This document shows, in pieces, positions 1-9,641 of a DNA stretch of 64,000 nucleotides (positions within the stretch are counted from its first letter, which is position 1; every line of letters starts with the position of its first letter). Origin of the DNA: Flavobacterium alvei (lineage in GTDB: Bacteria; Bacteroidota; Bacteroidia; Flavobacteriales; Flavobacteriaceae); NCBI RefSeq assembly GCF_002920895.1, contig NZ_PQVG01000007.1, positions 1-64,000 on the forward strand. The letters are read 5' to 3'. The notes beneath the pieces are model-generated. The model was not told where the DNA came from. It ran no database searches and worked only from the letters and a program-made list of their open reading frames with translations. A program made the position numbers and the translations under genes.

Positions 1-1880
1 CATCAACTCCGTTCCCTATAACCACACAAGGAACAACAATAGTAACTTGGTCTTTCAATGATGGAAATGGTCAAATTGTAACTGCTGATCAAAATGTGAT
101 TATTGATGATACCGTAGCGCCAGTCACTCCAGTTTTAGCCAACATAACTGGGCAATGCGCTGTAACACCCACTGCTCCAACAACTACCGATGCTTGTGCA
201 GGAACTATTACAGGCACAACCTTAACCGTTTTCCCAATCACTAATGCTGGAACAACTGTAATTACTTGGAACTTCAATGACGGAAATGGTCAATCCATAA
301 ATGTAAATCAAAATGTGATTATTGATAGTACAACCTGGAATGGTACAACTTGGTCTAATAGCGCACCAACAAGTGCTACTGCAGCAATCATATCAGGAAA
401 TTATACAGCAACTGGAAACCTAAACGCCTGTACATTAACTGTCAACAACAACGCTGTAGTTTCAATTCCTTCTGGTTTTAATGTCACTTTAGGTGGCGCG
501 CTAACAGTAAGTTCGGGCAGTTTTACTTTAGAAAATAATGCCAATTTGATTCAAACTACCAATGCAGCCAATTCAGGAAATATTATCATTAAAAGAAATA
601 GTTCGGCCTTATTCCGTTTAGATTATACTTTGTGGTCATCACCTGTTACTGGAAGCCAAACCTTAGGGCAGTTTTCACCTTTAACATCTACAAACCGCTT
701 TTACGAATACAATACAACTACCAATCTATACAATACCATAGCTAACACAAATACCTTTAATTTAGCCAAAGGCTATTTAATTCGTATGCCTAACACTTGG
801 GTAGATTATGGCGCAGGTTCGGCAGCTTCTTGGGCAGGGACTTTCGCAGGTGTTCCTAATAATGGAACCTTCACTTATACAATGTCCTTGGCAGGAACAG
901 GTTTTAATGCTGTAGGAAATCCATACCCTTCTAATTTGATTATAGACAATTTCATTAGTGGCAACATGGGTAATATCAATGGGACTTTGTATTTCTGGAG
1001 AAAAAGAAATGATGCGGCAAATCTAACGTCCTACTCTACTTGTACTACAGCAGGATGCTCATTAGTGAATAGTCACATCTATCCAAATACCGATTACATC
1101 TCTATCGGACAAGGGTTTCTTGTTAAAGCTACTTCAACGACATTGAATTTTAATAATACAATGCGAATAGCCAATAACCAAAATCAGTTTTTCAAAACCA
1201 AAGTAGTCGAAAAAAACAGAATCTGGTTGAATCTTTATAATGATGCAATTCCTGTAAACCAAATGTTATTGGCTTATATGACTGGTGCTACTATGGAAAT
1301 TGATCCTACTATAGATGGAGCTTACATCAACGATAGTCAAACGGCATTAAACTCTCTAATTGGAAGCGAAGAATATGCAGTTCAAGGGCGTGCCTTACCT
1401 TTTGATACTACTGACGAAGTGCCTTTAAGTTTCAAAGCACAAAATGCAGGAAATTATTCTATTGCAATTGACCATGTTGATGGTCTATTTTCCGAAAATC
1501 AAGACATTATCCTAAAAGACAATAGCAACGGAACAGAAACTAATTTGAAAAATCAAGCCTATGCTTTTACTGCAGCAGCTGGAGCGACAAATACCCGTTT
1601 TTCTTTGAAATACCAAAAAACCTTGGGAATCAGCAATCCTGCTTTTGATGAAAACAGCATCATAGTTTTCAAAAGTAATGACAAAACGCACATCAAATCT
1701 AGTACTAAAGCTATCGATAATGTCAAAATTTATGACATTAGAGGAAGATTGCTACTCGAAAAAAACAAAGTAAACGCAAACGAAACGAGCTTCGATAGTT
1801 CAAAATTTGCTAATCAAGTTTTAATTGTACAAATCACATCCGAAGATCAAACAATCGTAAAAAAGAAAGTAATTAATTAA
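1..1880 (+). CDS. T9SS-secreted repeat protein, C-terminal part (5' end outside window)
   Basis: The frame is open from base 3, so only the last 625 or so residues are present. The visible protein starts in HYR-like repeats (period 73 residues, with conserved TTVITWNFNDGNGQ and NVIID segments). A non-repetitive region follows, with the landmarks WSSPV (near base 640), GNPYPSN (near 920), GTLYFW (near 985) and YISIGQGFLV (near 1100). The last 75 or so residues look like a type A T9SS sorting domain (KIYDIRGRLL ... VLIVQITSEDQTIVKKKVIN), which directs export across the outer membrane and is then cleaved. An extracellular adhesin or surface protein is likely; no catalytic domain is visible. The same C-terminal layout occurs in the giant protein at 2825-9292. 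The ligand is unknown. Confidence 0.85.
   Translation, partial: STPFPITTQGTTIVTWSFNDGNGQIVTADQNVIIDDTVAPVTPVLANITGQCAVTPTAPTTTDACAGTITGTTLTVFPITNAGTTVITWNFNDGNGQSINVNQNVIIDSTTWNGTTWSNSAPTSATAAIISGNYTATGNLNACTLTVNNNAVVSIPSGFNVTLGGALTVSSGSFTLENNANLIQTTNAANSGNIIIKRNSSALFRLDYTLWSSPVTGSQTLGQFSPLTSTNRFYEYNTTTNLYNTIANTNTFNLAKGYLIRMPNTWVDYGAGSAASWAGTFAGVPNNGTFTYTMSLAGTGFNAVGNPYPSNLIIDNFISGNMGNINGTLYFWRKRNDAANLTSYSTCTTAGCSLVNSHIYPNTDYISIGQGFLVKATSTTLNFNNTMRIANNQNQFFKTKVVEKNRIWLNLYNDAIPVNQMLLAYMTGATMEIDPTIDGAYINDSQTALNSLIGSEEYAVQGRALPFDTTDEVPLSFKAQNAGNYSIAIDHVDGLFSENQDIILKDNSNGTETNLKNQAYAFTAAAGATNTRFSLKYQKTLGISNPAFDENSIIVFKSNDKTHIKSSTKAIDNVKIYDIRGRLLLEKNKVNANETSFDSSKFANQVLIVQITSEDQTIVKKKVIN
3..329 (+). 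repeat. In-frame HYR-like tandem repeat, 219-bp period
   Basis: Two consecutive copies are visible, the first cut by the window edge. The core encoding TW-FNDGNGQ ... QNVIID recurs 219 bp apart (AAAATGTGATTATTGAT at 91 and 310), a 73-codon period. The copies differ at many third positions, so this is an old protein-level repeat and more copies probably lie upstream. Confidence 0.8.
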
Positions 1881-1922
1881 TCGCTTTAGATGAAAAATCA
1901 ATTAAACCTCAAAATCCCAAAC

Positions 1923-2150
1923 ATGAAAAATCAATATACTAAATATTACTTGACGTTCTTTTATTTATGCTCAACCCTAATGCTTTTTGCCCAGCCTGGA
2001 GCTACCGATGAAACAGGCAATCTAGAAAGCACCGATGCTCCTGCTCCAATAAATGATTACATCTGGGTTTTAGCCTTAATTGGTTTAATTCTTGTCTTTT
2101 GGAAATTAAAAAGCTTGCAAAACGAAAAAATGGATTTAAAAACAAAATAA
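1923..2150 (+). CDS. Small secreted/membrane protein with C-terminal TM segment
   Basis: About 75 residues. A hydrophobic signal peptide (YYLTFFYLCSTLMLFAQ) ends at a likely cleavage site after AQ. A short acidic, Pro-rich linker (PGATDETGNLESTDAPAP) follows, then one membrane segment (DYIWVLALIGLILVFWKLKS) and a charged tail. An in-frame ATG at 1890 would add 11 residues. I chose 1923 because the signal peptide then starts normally with MKNQ. The gene begins 42 bases after the T9SS protein stop and is probably co-transcribed. Short proteins of this layout are often found beside T9SS surface proteins in flavobacteria. Function is unknown. Confidence 0.7.
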   Translation: MKNQYTKYYLTFFYLCSTLMLFAQPGATDETGNLESTDAPAPINDYIWVLALIGLILVFWKLKSLQNEKMDLKTK

Positions 2151-2240
2151 ATTAATGAGCATTAACGCTTAAAAAAAAGACACGAATTTGGTTTGCATGT
2201 TCTCTAACGCTCGGTTACAAATTTACACGAATAAGCATTT

Positions 2241-2279
2241 ATTTAATTTCACGGATTTTCAGAATCCGTGAAATTAAAT
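2241..2279. repeat. Perfect 17-bp inverted repeat (hairpin)
   Basis: The arms 2241-2257 and 2263-2279 are perfect reverse complements around a 5-base loop (TTCAG). The core is TTTCACGGATT / AATCCGTGAAA. There is no clear T tract, so it may be a terminator for the upstream genes or a copy of an interspersed flavobacterial palindrome; the preceding CACGAATTT-like text resembles such repeats. Confidence 0.6.
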
Positions 2280-2624
2280 TATTAAAACCATAAAATCAGT
2301 AAAATTCTTATCGAAAAGCTTTTGCTAAAAAAAATAAATAAAACCTTTCTGCCTCTTAGAATTAATTTTAAGATTACGGCACTTTTTTAATACTCTAAAA
2401 CTAATTCCACCTATTGATTTTAAAATTCTAAATTAATATTAGGAATCTGGTTCTTGACAAACCAATTCTTAAAACAGTTTCCAAATCACCATCCTAGGGT
2501 TCAAAATTACTCCTTACATAAGTTAAGGAGCTATTTTTTTCATGTTGAAAATTTTGATATTGCTGATGACAACCACTTACAAATAAATAATTATATTAAA
2601 TTTCCTACTTATTTATTTAATATT

Positions 2625-2664
2625 GTGCATTTCATCGATAAATAGTGCATTTAATCGGTAAAAA
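2625..2664 (+). promoter_or_regulatory. Two 20-bp direct repeats, candidate activator operator
   Basis: GTGCATTTCATCGATAAATA (2625) is followed immediately by GTGCATTTAATCGGTAAAAA (2645): exact 20-bp spacing, about two helical turns. The repeats end about 25 bases before the -7 box at 2690, where no -33 box is evident. Tandem direct repeats just upstream of a weak promoter are typical of LytTR-type response-regulator sites. That assignment is inference. Confidence 0.5.
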
Positions 2665-2689
2665 ATTATTTTATTCTATTTTACTTTCC

Positions 2690-2697
2690 TACATTTG
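2690..2697 (+). promoter_or_regulatory. -7 box (TAnnTTTG) of the giant T9SS gene
   Basis: TACATTTG matches the Bacteroidota -7 consensus. It would give a 5' UTR of about 120 bases. No TTTG -33 element lies at the usual 17-23 bp spacing; the direct repeats occupy the upstream side. This motif is expected by chance about once per 1.5 kb per strand in such AT-rich DNA, so the match alone is weak evidence. Confidence 0.45.
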
Positions 2698-2824
2698 ATG
2701 ACTCAATCAAACCAAAATTAGATTTACTTGGTTTATTTGAGATTAAATTGAAATAGAAAATGTTCTTTTTTAGAATAATATAAAAATATTAAAATTAGCT
2801 ATTCATCCTTTTTACCTTAAAGTC

Positions 2825-5800
2825 ATGAAAAAAAATACTCTTTTTACAAAAACATTCCTCACACTAGGTTTACTATTAACAACCTATTTAGGATATGGAC
2901 AATCTCCTAAAACTTATTCTTCTTCGGGTACTTTCACTGTTCCTGCAGGTGTTACTTCTGTAACCGTTCAAGCATGGGGTGGTGGTGGAAAAGGAGGTTC
3001 AAGAACTTCCGGAACTAACGGATATGGTGGTGGTGGTGGTGGTGCTTATGCTTCATCAGCAGTAACAGTAAATGCACTTAACGCACCATATACTGTTACA
3101 GTTGGTACTGGAGCTACAACAACGGCAGCTGGAAATGATTCTTGGTTTTCGACAACAGGAACTGTTCTTGCAAAAGGAGGACAATCTGTAGCTGACAACG
3201 CCACTACAGGAGCAACAGGTGGTTTAGCTTCTGCGAGTATTGGAACAACAAAATTCAATGGAGGAACAGGAGTTAGTGGAGTTGCTGGCACATATGGTGG
3301 TGGTGGCGGGTCTTCTGCAGGCACAGGATTAGCGGGTCTTACAGGAGTTACATTCACAGGTGGAATCGCTCCAGCAGGTGGAGGTAACGGAGGTAATGGT
3401 AGATCAGCTAGTAACGGAAATGGCTCGGCAGGAATTGTTCCTGGTGGTGGTGGTGGTGGTGCTTTGAGAACAAGCGGAAGCCCAACAGGTGGTAGCGGTG
3501 CAAATGGCCGAGTAATCCTTACTTGGAGTAATTTTACTTACAGCCTTACCAGTACAGCCATAGCTAGTCCGCTATGTACTGGAAATGGAGCTTCGGTTAC
3601 CCTTACTGGAGGAGCTGGATTACCAACTGGTAACTACACAGTAACTTATAACCTTACTGGAGCAAATACAGCTACAGGAGCTACTGCTTCTATGAGTGTA
3701 ACCACTGCTGGAACTGGAGTTTTCACAACTGGAACTTTGTCAAACACTGGTTTAACCAACATACAAATTACCAATCTTTCGAGTGGTGTATCGCCAGATA
3801 ATTGTAGTAATGCAATTGGAGCTAACAATACAGCTAGTGTTACACTAACTTCTGTTCCTGCACAACCAAGTGCTATAACAGGAAATCTAACTGCCTGTTC
3901 TGGTACATCACAAAACTATAGTGTAACTGCAGTAGCTGGAGTAACTTATTCTTGGAGTTTCCCTGCCGGTTGGGTACAAACTGCTGGAGGAACAACAAAC
4001 TCAATAACCGTTACTACAAGTAGTACATCTGGGAACATTACTGCTACCCCATCTAACAGCTGTGGAAACGGTACTGCAAGTACTATAGCAGTTACAACCT
4101 CCCCAACTGCCAGCGCTGGAAGTCCATTAGCAAACATCTGCCAAGGTCAAACCACCATAGCATTAGGTGGCTCTTTTGGAGGTAGCGCCACAAGTGCAAT
4201 TTGGTCTGACGGAGGCGTTGGCGGAACATTTACAAACAATACAGGAAGTACACCAAACACAACCACTTGGACTCCTCCTATAGCATACACAGGTACAGCT
4301 ACATTAACATTGACTACTGCTGGCGGTAGTTGTGGTATAGCTACAGCTTCTAAAACACAAACTGTAGTAGTAGGTGTATTTGCAACGGTAGCAAGTTCTG
4401 CTATAACTGTTAATGGTTCATTAACTTCTCCAGCATTAGGTGGAAGTCCATCATCAGGAACTTGGACTAAAATTTCTGGACCTTCTGGTACATTCTCATT
4501 TAGTAATGCTTCTAGTGGTTCATCAACAGCAACAGTATCATCAGTAGGAACTTATGTTTTCAGATGGACGGTGACGAATACTTGCGGAACAACTACAGCA
4601 GACATTACCGTAACTTATTTAGATGCAAATTTCCACAGAGATTACACCTTGTTCTATGAAGATTTTGATGCTACAGATGGAGGATGGACAAATACCACTA
4701 ACACCAATGGATCTTGGCTACGAACTGATTCATTTCCTAGTGTAGCCGAAATTGGTGAAAATTCGTTTTGGAGAACAAACAATTTTAATGATTATGCAAA
4801 CAATGCAGTTATAGAAATAACCAGTCCTGCTTATGATTTTACAGGTTATGAGGATATGCTTTTCAATATAGATGTACGTTATGACACTGAATCAAATAGA
4901 GACGGAATGCGCATTTTGTATTCTATAAACAATGGTGCATTCGTTCAATTAGGTGCCAGTGGAAGTGGCATAAACTGGTATAATTCTACATCTGTAAATG
5001 CATTAGGAAGTAATGGATGGAGTGATAACAATGCTACTGCTGCCCTAGCATTTACTCCAATTGGAGTAGGTCCTAATAGGTTTATAAGAGCTACGACTCA
5101 ATTGGCCGATGCCACTTTTAGAAATCAATCGAATGTGCGTTTTAAAGTTGAATTTAGATCAGATAGCAATACAACAGACAACGGAGTAGCTTTTGATAAT
5201 GTTGCTGTAGAAGGAAGTGCTATAGTAGCATTAGCAGACTCTCCTATTGCTCCAGCAAATATCAACCAAAATTTAAGTCTATGGTTCAAAAGCAATGCTG
5301 GAATATCCGCTACAGATGGAACACCATTAACCGAATGGGAAGATCAAGCATTCGATACTACAAGAGCTGATTTAATAAATAAGGAAAGTGTAAAAGCATT
5401 AGCCACAGATGCACCAACCTATCGTGACAACGCTACAAGAAACTTAAACTTTAATCCAGTAGTAGATTTTAATGGAGCCAACAAAGATTATATGAACGGT
5501 AAAGGAGGATTATACTCTCAAGATTACTTTGTAGTAGTATACCCTGAAGATGTCGTACAAAACACAATGACAACTAATACAAGACAAGTTCCTTTGGGAG
5601 GTAAAAGTGACGAACAAAGCTTTCACGAAGATCCAACAGGATTGGGACTTGGAAATACAACAGCTCGATATAGTAGTCCCGAGGTTATAGCACATAACGT
5701 TGGAGCTTATGCTCCTGGATCGGGTTCTCCTGCACCCGGGGTTGACTCTTATGGAAAATCATTTTCATCTACAACTGTCACTTATAACGAACCACTTATT

Positions 5801-8800
5801 ATCAATGTAAAAACCAATGTAAGTGGTACTTCTACTGAAATTTATAAAAACGGAATAAAAATAGACAATCTTGATGGTAGAACTGGAGATACTGGAACTG
5901 GTAGCTTATTAAACTTTTATGAATATAAAAATTTACCTTTCTATCTAGGAACAGGACGTAGTGGAATTAGCGGTAGAGCATTATCTGCCTTAAACGGAAG
6001 ACTTTCAGAAGTGGTTGTTTATACTTCTCCAAACAGTGCGCTAAACCAACAAAAAATACAAAGTTATTTAGGTATAAAATACGGAATAACGCTACATGCA
6101 ACAACAAGCGACAATCAATCTGGAGTAAGTGACGTTACTAGACTAAATGATGTAAACTACATTGATTCTGCTGGAAACATCATTTGGGATACAAATACAA
6201 ATACAGGACATAATTACGACATTACTGGTATCGGGAGAGACGATGATTCTCAATTATACCAAAAACAATCCAAAACTGTAAACACAATCGATGACATTAC
6301 AATTGGCTTGTCTGACATTGCTACTACTAACAATTTAAACTCCAATACTTGTGGTAACAAACATTTCCTTGTATGGGGTAATAATCACGGAACATTGGCC
6401 GCTCAACCTGCTGTAATAGTCAACATGAGTTCAGGGATAACTCCCTCTTTGACCAGCGAAGTAAGTTTCATTTCATTAGGCAGAACTTGGAAAGTAGTGG
6501 AAACAGGTGGAAATGTAGGGCCAACTAAGATATCAATCCCATTAAGTATGCTTTCTTTATTACCTCCTCCTCCTGGCGATTATTTAATGTTTATTTCGAG
6601 TACTACCAATTTTGACCCTACAGCTGAATATAGAATTATGACCGTAAATGGCACTAACCTTGAAACATCTTATGATTTTGATGGTACAAAGTACATTACT
6701 TTTGGTTTTGCTCCCGAAAAAACATTTGTTCGTTCAATAGCATTTGATGGTGTAAATGACTACCTCGATGCTGGCAAAGTATTAAACTTAAACACGTCTT
6801 TCACCGTCTCTTCTTGGATAAAAAGAAACAGTACGAATCAAACTATCCTTTCTAAAAGAAATAATACTTTTACTACTGGATATGATTTGAGCATTAACAG
6901 TGCTGGAAAAGCAGAGATGAGTTGGATGAATGGTACCAAACAAACTATTACCTCATCAGTTGTAATTCCATCTGGAATTTGGCACAATATTGCTGTTTCT
7001 TATGATGGAATAACAGCCAAACTATATATTGATGGCGTTCTTGATGTTTCAAAAACAATGTCAAATGTCCTTACTAATACTCAATCTTTCTTGATTGCAG
7101 CAGCCGATGGCACAACTCCAACTTCTTTTTTCAACGGAAACATCGATGAGGTTCGTGTTTGGGATGTTGCTCTTACAGACAAACAATTGCGCTATGTTAT
7201 GAATCAAGAAATCAGTAGAGATGCAACTCTAACAGGCGGAACATCTATTCCAAATTCAATAACCCTCAATGATATAAAAAGTATTCCTTGGGTAAATCTT
7301 AGTGCCTATTATCCAATGTCAACTTATACATTTACTAATGCTAAAGACATTTCGTCAAATAATTATACTGCAGCTCTAAAAAACTTAACTACTGTAGATA
7401 CACAAACAGCTCCATTACCTTATGAAACTGCTAACGATGGCAATTGGACAACACCTGCTACATGGTTAAATTATCAGGTACAAGATATACCTAATAGTGC
7501 ATCGCCTATTGAAGGAACTATCGATTGGAATATCGTAAAAACATCACACAATGTTTCCTCAACTGGCAATAAAACAGTTTTAGGGTTAATGGTTAATAGT
7601 AATACCATAACAGCATCAAATGACACGAAAATAGAAATAACTAATTACTTAAAATTAGACGGAAAAATAGATTTACAAGGTATGTCGCAATTGGTTCAAA
7701 CATTAGATTGCGATTTAGATGTAACCAGCTCTGGTTCTATCGAAAGAGACCAACAAGGTCAGTCAAATAAATTTAATTACAACTATTGGAGTTCTCCAGT
7801 AAGCCCAATAAATACCTCTGCAAATAATACAAATTACACTGTAAATGGAGTATTTAAAGATGGAACTACATCAACTCCACAGAACATTACTTGGGTTTCA
7901 ACTTACAATGGGTCAGCTACAAGTCCAATTACTTTGTCTAGATACTGGTTATATAAATTTGATGATTTAATTAATGATTATGCAAATTGGACTCAAATTA
8001 CCGAAACAAGTTCTTTAAAAGTAGGTCTTGGTTTCACTTTAAAAGGTAGTGGAGCAGGTACATCTAACCAAAACTACACCTTTGTCGGAAAACCTAACAA
8101 TGGGCTTATCAATACTAATGTAGTTGGCATAGACCGATTATTATTAACCGGTAATCCATATCCATCCGCCTTAGATGCTACTGAATTTATTAATGACAAT
8201 TTAGTATCAACTGATGGTACTTTGTATTTCTGGGAACATTCTTCAACTAACAGTACCCACATTTTACAGGATTATCAAGGAGGCTATGCTGTTCGTAATT
8301 TAATAGCAGGAGTTGCACCAGTTGCACCTGCAGAAATTAGCGGTATAGGTTCTAGTTCAAAAATTCCAGGACAATATATTTCTGTAGGACAAGGTTTTTT
8401 GGTAAACGGAAGTGAAACTGGAGGAACTATAACTTTCAAAAATAGCCAAAGAAGTTTCCACAAAGAAAATGAAACTCCTGATGGATTTGGAAATGGAGGA
8501 TCCAATACCTTGTTTAGAACTTCTGCGAACCATAAAACCAAAAACACTGTCACTAACAACAATAACAATGATCCAATAGCAAAAGACACCATAATGAAAC
8601 TTCGCTTAGGATATAATTTCTTGAACAAATACCATCGACAAGTAGTTTTAGGATTCATCGACGGAAAAGCTACAAGTGGTATGGATTTTGGTTATGATGC
8701 ATTGAATATTGATGAATCTCCAAATGATATGTATTTATTAAATGGCAATAATCAACTCGTTATTGAAGGCGAAGGCGCTTTTAATGAAAATGCCTCCTAT

Positions 8801-9292
8801 CCTATTGGTGTTCGATTAGAAACAAGCGGAAAAGTTTCTTTTAGTCTTGATGCTATAGAAAATTTTGACGCTAACCAACCTGTTTTTGTTTATGATAAGG
8901 AAACAAACATTTATCATTCCATAAAAAATGAATTGTATGAACTAGAGTTACCTGCGGGAACTTACAACACTCGTTTCGCATTGCGATTTAAAGACAATTC
9001 GGTTACAGAAAAAACTTTAAGCCTTGATGAAAACAAAACCAATGATGATACCATTAAAATTGCACATATTCAAAACAGCAACACCCTTAAAATAACTAAT
9101 AATTCTATAGAAAACTTAGTTGAAAAAGTCACATTATATAGCATCAACGGTCAATCTATAGCTAATTGGAAAATTGAAAACCAAGACCAACAAAACATTC
9201 AAATTTCAATTAACACAATTAGTTCAGGAATTTACATAGCAAAACTAAAAACAACAACTGGAGAATTGAGTAAAAAAATTATCATTAATTAA
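2825..9292 (+). CDS. Giant T9SS-secreted mosaic surface protein (2155 aa)
   Basis: Residues 1-26 form a signal peptide ending YLGYGQ. Residues 27-240 are a glycine-rich domain (repeated GGGG runs; FTVPAGVTSVTVQAWG at the start). Residues 250-520 hold PKD/Ig-like sequence (ACSGTSQNYSVTA ... YSWSFPAGW). Residues 600-800 begin FYEDFDATDGGWT and look like a jelly-roll domain. Residues 800-1160 (LSLWFKSNAGISATDGTPL ...) resemble the DUF8202-type domain of flavobacterial surface proteins. Residues 1300-1470 are LamG-like (FDGVNDYLD ... WHNIAVSYDG ... LYIDGVLD). Residues 1650-1900 repeat the WSSPV/GNPYPS/GTLYFW/GQGFLV module of the protein at 1-1880. The last 70 residues are a T9SS type A sorting domain ending GELSKKIIIN. 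Probably a cell-surface adhesin; the ligand is unknown. Confidence 0.9.
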   Translation: MKKNTLFTKTFLTLGLLLTTYLGYGQSPKTYSSSGTFTVPAGVTSVTVQAWGGGGKGGSRTSGTNGYGGGGGGAYASSAVTVNALNAPYTVTVGTGATTTAAGNDSWFSTTGTVLAKGGQSVADNATTGATGGLASASIGTTKFNGGTGVSGVAGTYGGGGGSSAGTGLAGLTGVTFTGGIAPAGGGNGGNGRSASNGNGSAGIVPGGGGGGALRTSGSPTGGSGANGRVILTWSNFTYSLTSTAIASPLCTGNGASVTLTGGAGLPTGNYTVTYNLTGANTATGATASMSVTTAGTGVFTTGTLSNTGLTNIQITNLSSGVSPDNCSNAIGANNTASVTLTSVPAQPSAITGNLTACSGTSQNYSVTAVAGVTYSWSFPAGWVQTAGGTTNSITVTTSSTSGNITATPSNSCGNGTASTIAVTTSPTASAGSPLANICQGQTTIALGGSFGGSATSAIWSDGGVGGTFTNNTGSTPNTTTWTPPIAYTGTATLTLTTAGGSCGIATASKTQTVVVGVFATVASSAITVNGSLTSPALGGSPSSGTWTKISGPSGTFSFSNASSGSSTATVSSVGTYVFRWTVTNTCGTTTADITVTYLDANFHRDYTLFYEDFDATDGGWTNTTNTNGSWLRTDSFPSVAEIGENSFWRTNNFNDYANNAVIEITSPAYDFTGYEDMLFNIDVRYDTESNRDGMRILYSINNGAFVQLGASGSGINWYNSTSVNALGSNGWSDNNATAALAFTPIGVGPNRFIRATTQLADATFRNQSNVRFKVEFRSDSNTTDNGVAFDNVAVEGSAIVALADSPIAPANINQNLSLWFKSNAGISATDGTPLTEWEDQAFDTTRADLINKESVKALATDAPTYRDNATRNLNFNPVVDFNGANKDYMNGKGGLYSQDYFVVVYPEDVVQNTMTTNTRQVPLGGKSDEQSFHEDPTGLGLGNTTARYSSPEVIAHNVGAYAPGSGSPAPGVDSYGKSFSSTTVTYNEPLIINVKTNVSGTSTEIYKNGIKIDNLDGRTGDTGTGSLLNFYEYKNLPFYLGTGRSGISGRALSALNGRLSEVVVYTSPNSALNQQKIQSYLGIKYGITLHATTSDNQSGVSDVTRLNDVNYIDSAGNIIWDTNTNTGHNYDITGIGRDDDSQLYQKQSKTVNTIDDITIGLSDIATTNNLNSNTCGNKHFLVWGNNHGTLAAQPAVIVNMSSGITPSLTSEVSFISLGRTWKVVETGGNVGPTKISIPLSMLSLLPPPPGDYLMFISSTTNFDPTAEYRIMTVNGTNLETSYDFDGTKYITFGFAPEKTFVRSIAFDGVNDYLDAGKVLNLNTSFTVSSWIKRNSTNQTILSKRNNTFTTGYDLSINSAGKAEMSWMNGTKQTITSSVVIPSGIWHNIAVSYDGITAKLYIDGVLDVSKTMSNVLTNTQSFLIAAADGTTPTSFFNGNIDEVRVWDVALTDKQLRYVMNQEISRDATLTGGTSIPNSITLNDIKSIPWVNLSAYYPMSTYTFTNAKDISSNNYTAALKNLTTVDTQTAPLPYETANDGNWTTPATWLNYQVQDIPNSASPIEGTIDWNIVKTSHNVSSTGNKTVLGLMVNSNTITASNDTKIEITNYLKLDGKIDLQGMSQLVQTLDCDLDVTSSGSIERDQQGQSNKFNYNYWSSPVSPINTSANNTNYTVNGVFKDGTTSTPQNITWVSTYNGSATSPITLSRYWLYKFDDLINDYANWTQITETSSLKVGLGFTLKGSGAGTSNQNYTFVGKPNNGLINTNVVGIDRLLLTGNPYPSALDATEFINDNLVSTDGTLYFWEHSSTNSTHILQDYQGGYAVRNLIAGVAPVAPAEISGIGSSSKIPGQYISVGQGFLVNGSETGGTITFKNSQRSFHKENETPDGFGNGGSNTLFRTSANHKTKNTVTNNNNNDPIAKDTIMKLRLGYNFLNKYHRQVVLGFIDGKATSGMDFGYDALNIDESPNDMYLLNGNNQLVIEGEGAFNENASYPIGVRLETSGKVSFSLDAIENFDANQPVFVYDKETNIYHSIKNELYELELPAGTYNTRFALRFKDNSVTEKTLSLDENKTNDDTIKIAHIQNSNTLKITNNSIENLVEKVTLYSINGQSIANWKIENQDQQNIQISINTISSGIYIAKLKTTTGELSKKIIIN

Positions 9293-9384
9293 TCTAATTA
9301 TTTTGGAAAAATCAGCCAAATCAAAAATGCGATTTATTAAGGAAACATTAACTTGCTTAGTGGTTTTATATGCTTTTTTCTTAC

Positions 9385-9392
9385 TATATTTG
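9385..9392 (+). promoter_or_regulatory. -7 box upstream of the Cys-rich peptide gene
   Basis: TATATTTG fits TAnnTTTG and lies 52 bases before the ATG at 9445. No well-spaced -33 element was found. It suggests the small gene is transcribed on its own, not only by read-through from the giant gene. Confidence 0.4.
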
Positions 9393-9444
9393 CTACTGAT
9401 TTTGAACACTATACTTAGTTAATAACAATTAATTCAATATTAAA

Positions 9445-9615
9445 ATGAAAAAATTATTTACCGTATTAGCAATAGCTTTATTCACTATTACAATTAGTGC
9501 ACAACAAACAAAACCAGCAACTTCTACTAAAAAAGAAGCAACTGCAAAAAAATGCACCGCTGAAGAAAAAGCAAAATGCGAAAAAACAACTAAAAGTTGT
9601 TGTTCAAAAAAATAA
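9445..9615 (+). CDS. Small secreted Cys/Lys-rich peptide (56 aa)
   Basis: An ATG-initiated frame of 57 codons. Residues 1-19 are a textbook signal peptide (MKKLFTVLAIALFTITISA, then QQ). The mature part is short and highly charged, with four cysteines in two clusters (AKKCTAEEKAKCEK and KSCCSKK). A -7 box lies upstream and a strong terminator lies 26 bases after the stop, so it looks like a monocistronic gene. The CC pair and Lys content could suit metal binding or adhesion, but that is a guess. No family is recognised. Confidence 0.75.
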   Translation: MKKLFTVLAIALFTITISAQQTKPATSTKKEATAKKCTAEEKAKCEKTTKSCCSKK

Positions 9616-9641
9616 CAACCGCTTTTATATTTACAAAAAAT

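Larger units (their letters stand above)
2151..2824. other. 674-bp AT-rich intergenic region
   Basis: I see no convincing gene here. A possible 63-codon frame at 2454-2645 has no family resemblance and overlaps the putative operator. The stretch holds a perfect 17-bp hairpin (2241-2279), two 20-bp direct repeats (2625-2664) and a -7 box (2690-2697) preceding the giant gene. Confidence 0.6.

Noticed and set aside
2454..2645. 63-codon + strand frame in the gap before the giant gene
   Set aside because: No signal peptide or family pattern, AT-driven composition, and it overlaps the direct repeats that look regulatory.
3046..3357. 103-codon - strand frame inside the giant gene
   Set aside because: Pro/Val-rich product is the antisense of the Gly/Thr-rich coding frame; no independent signals.
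8284..8658. 124-codon - strand frame
   Set aside because: Entirely antisense to the conserved C-terminal module of the giant T9SS protein.
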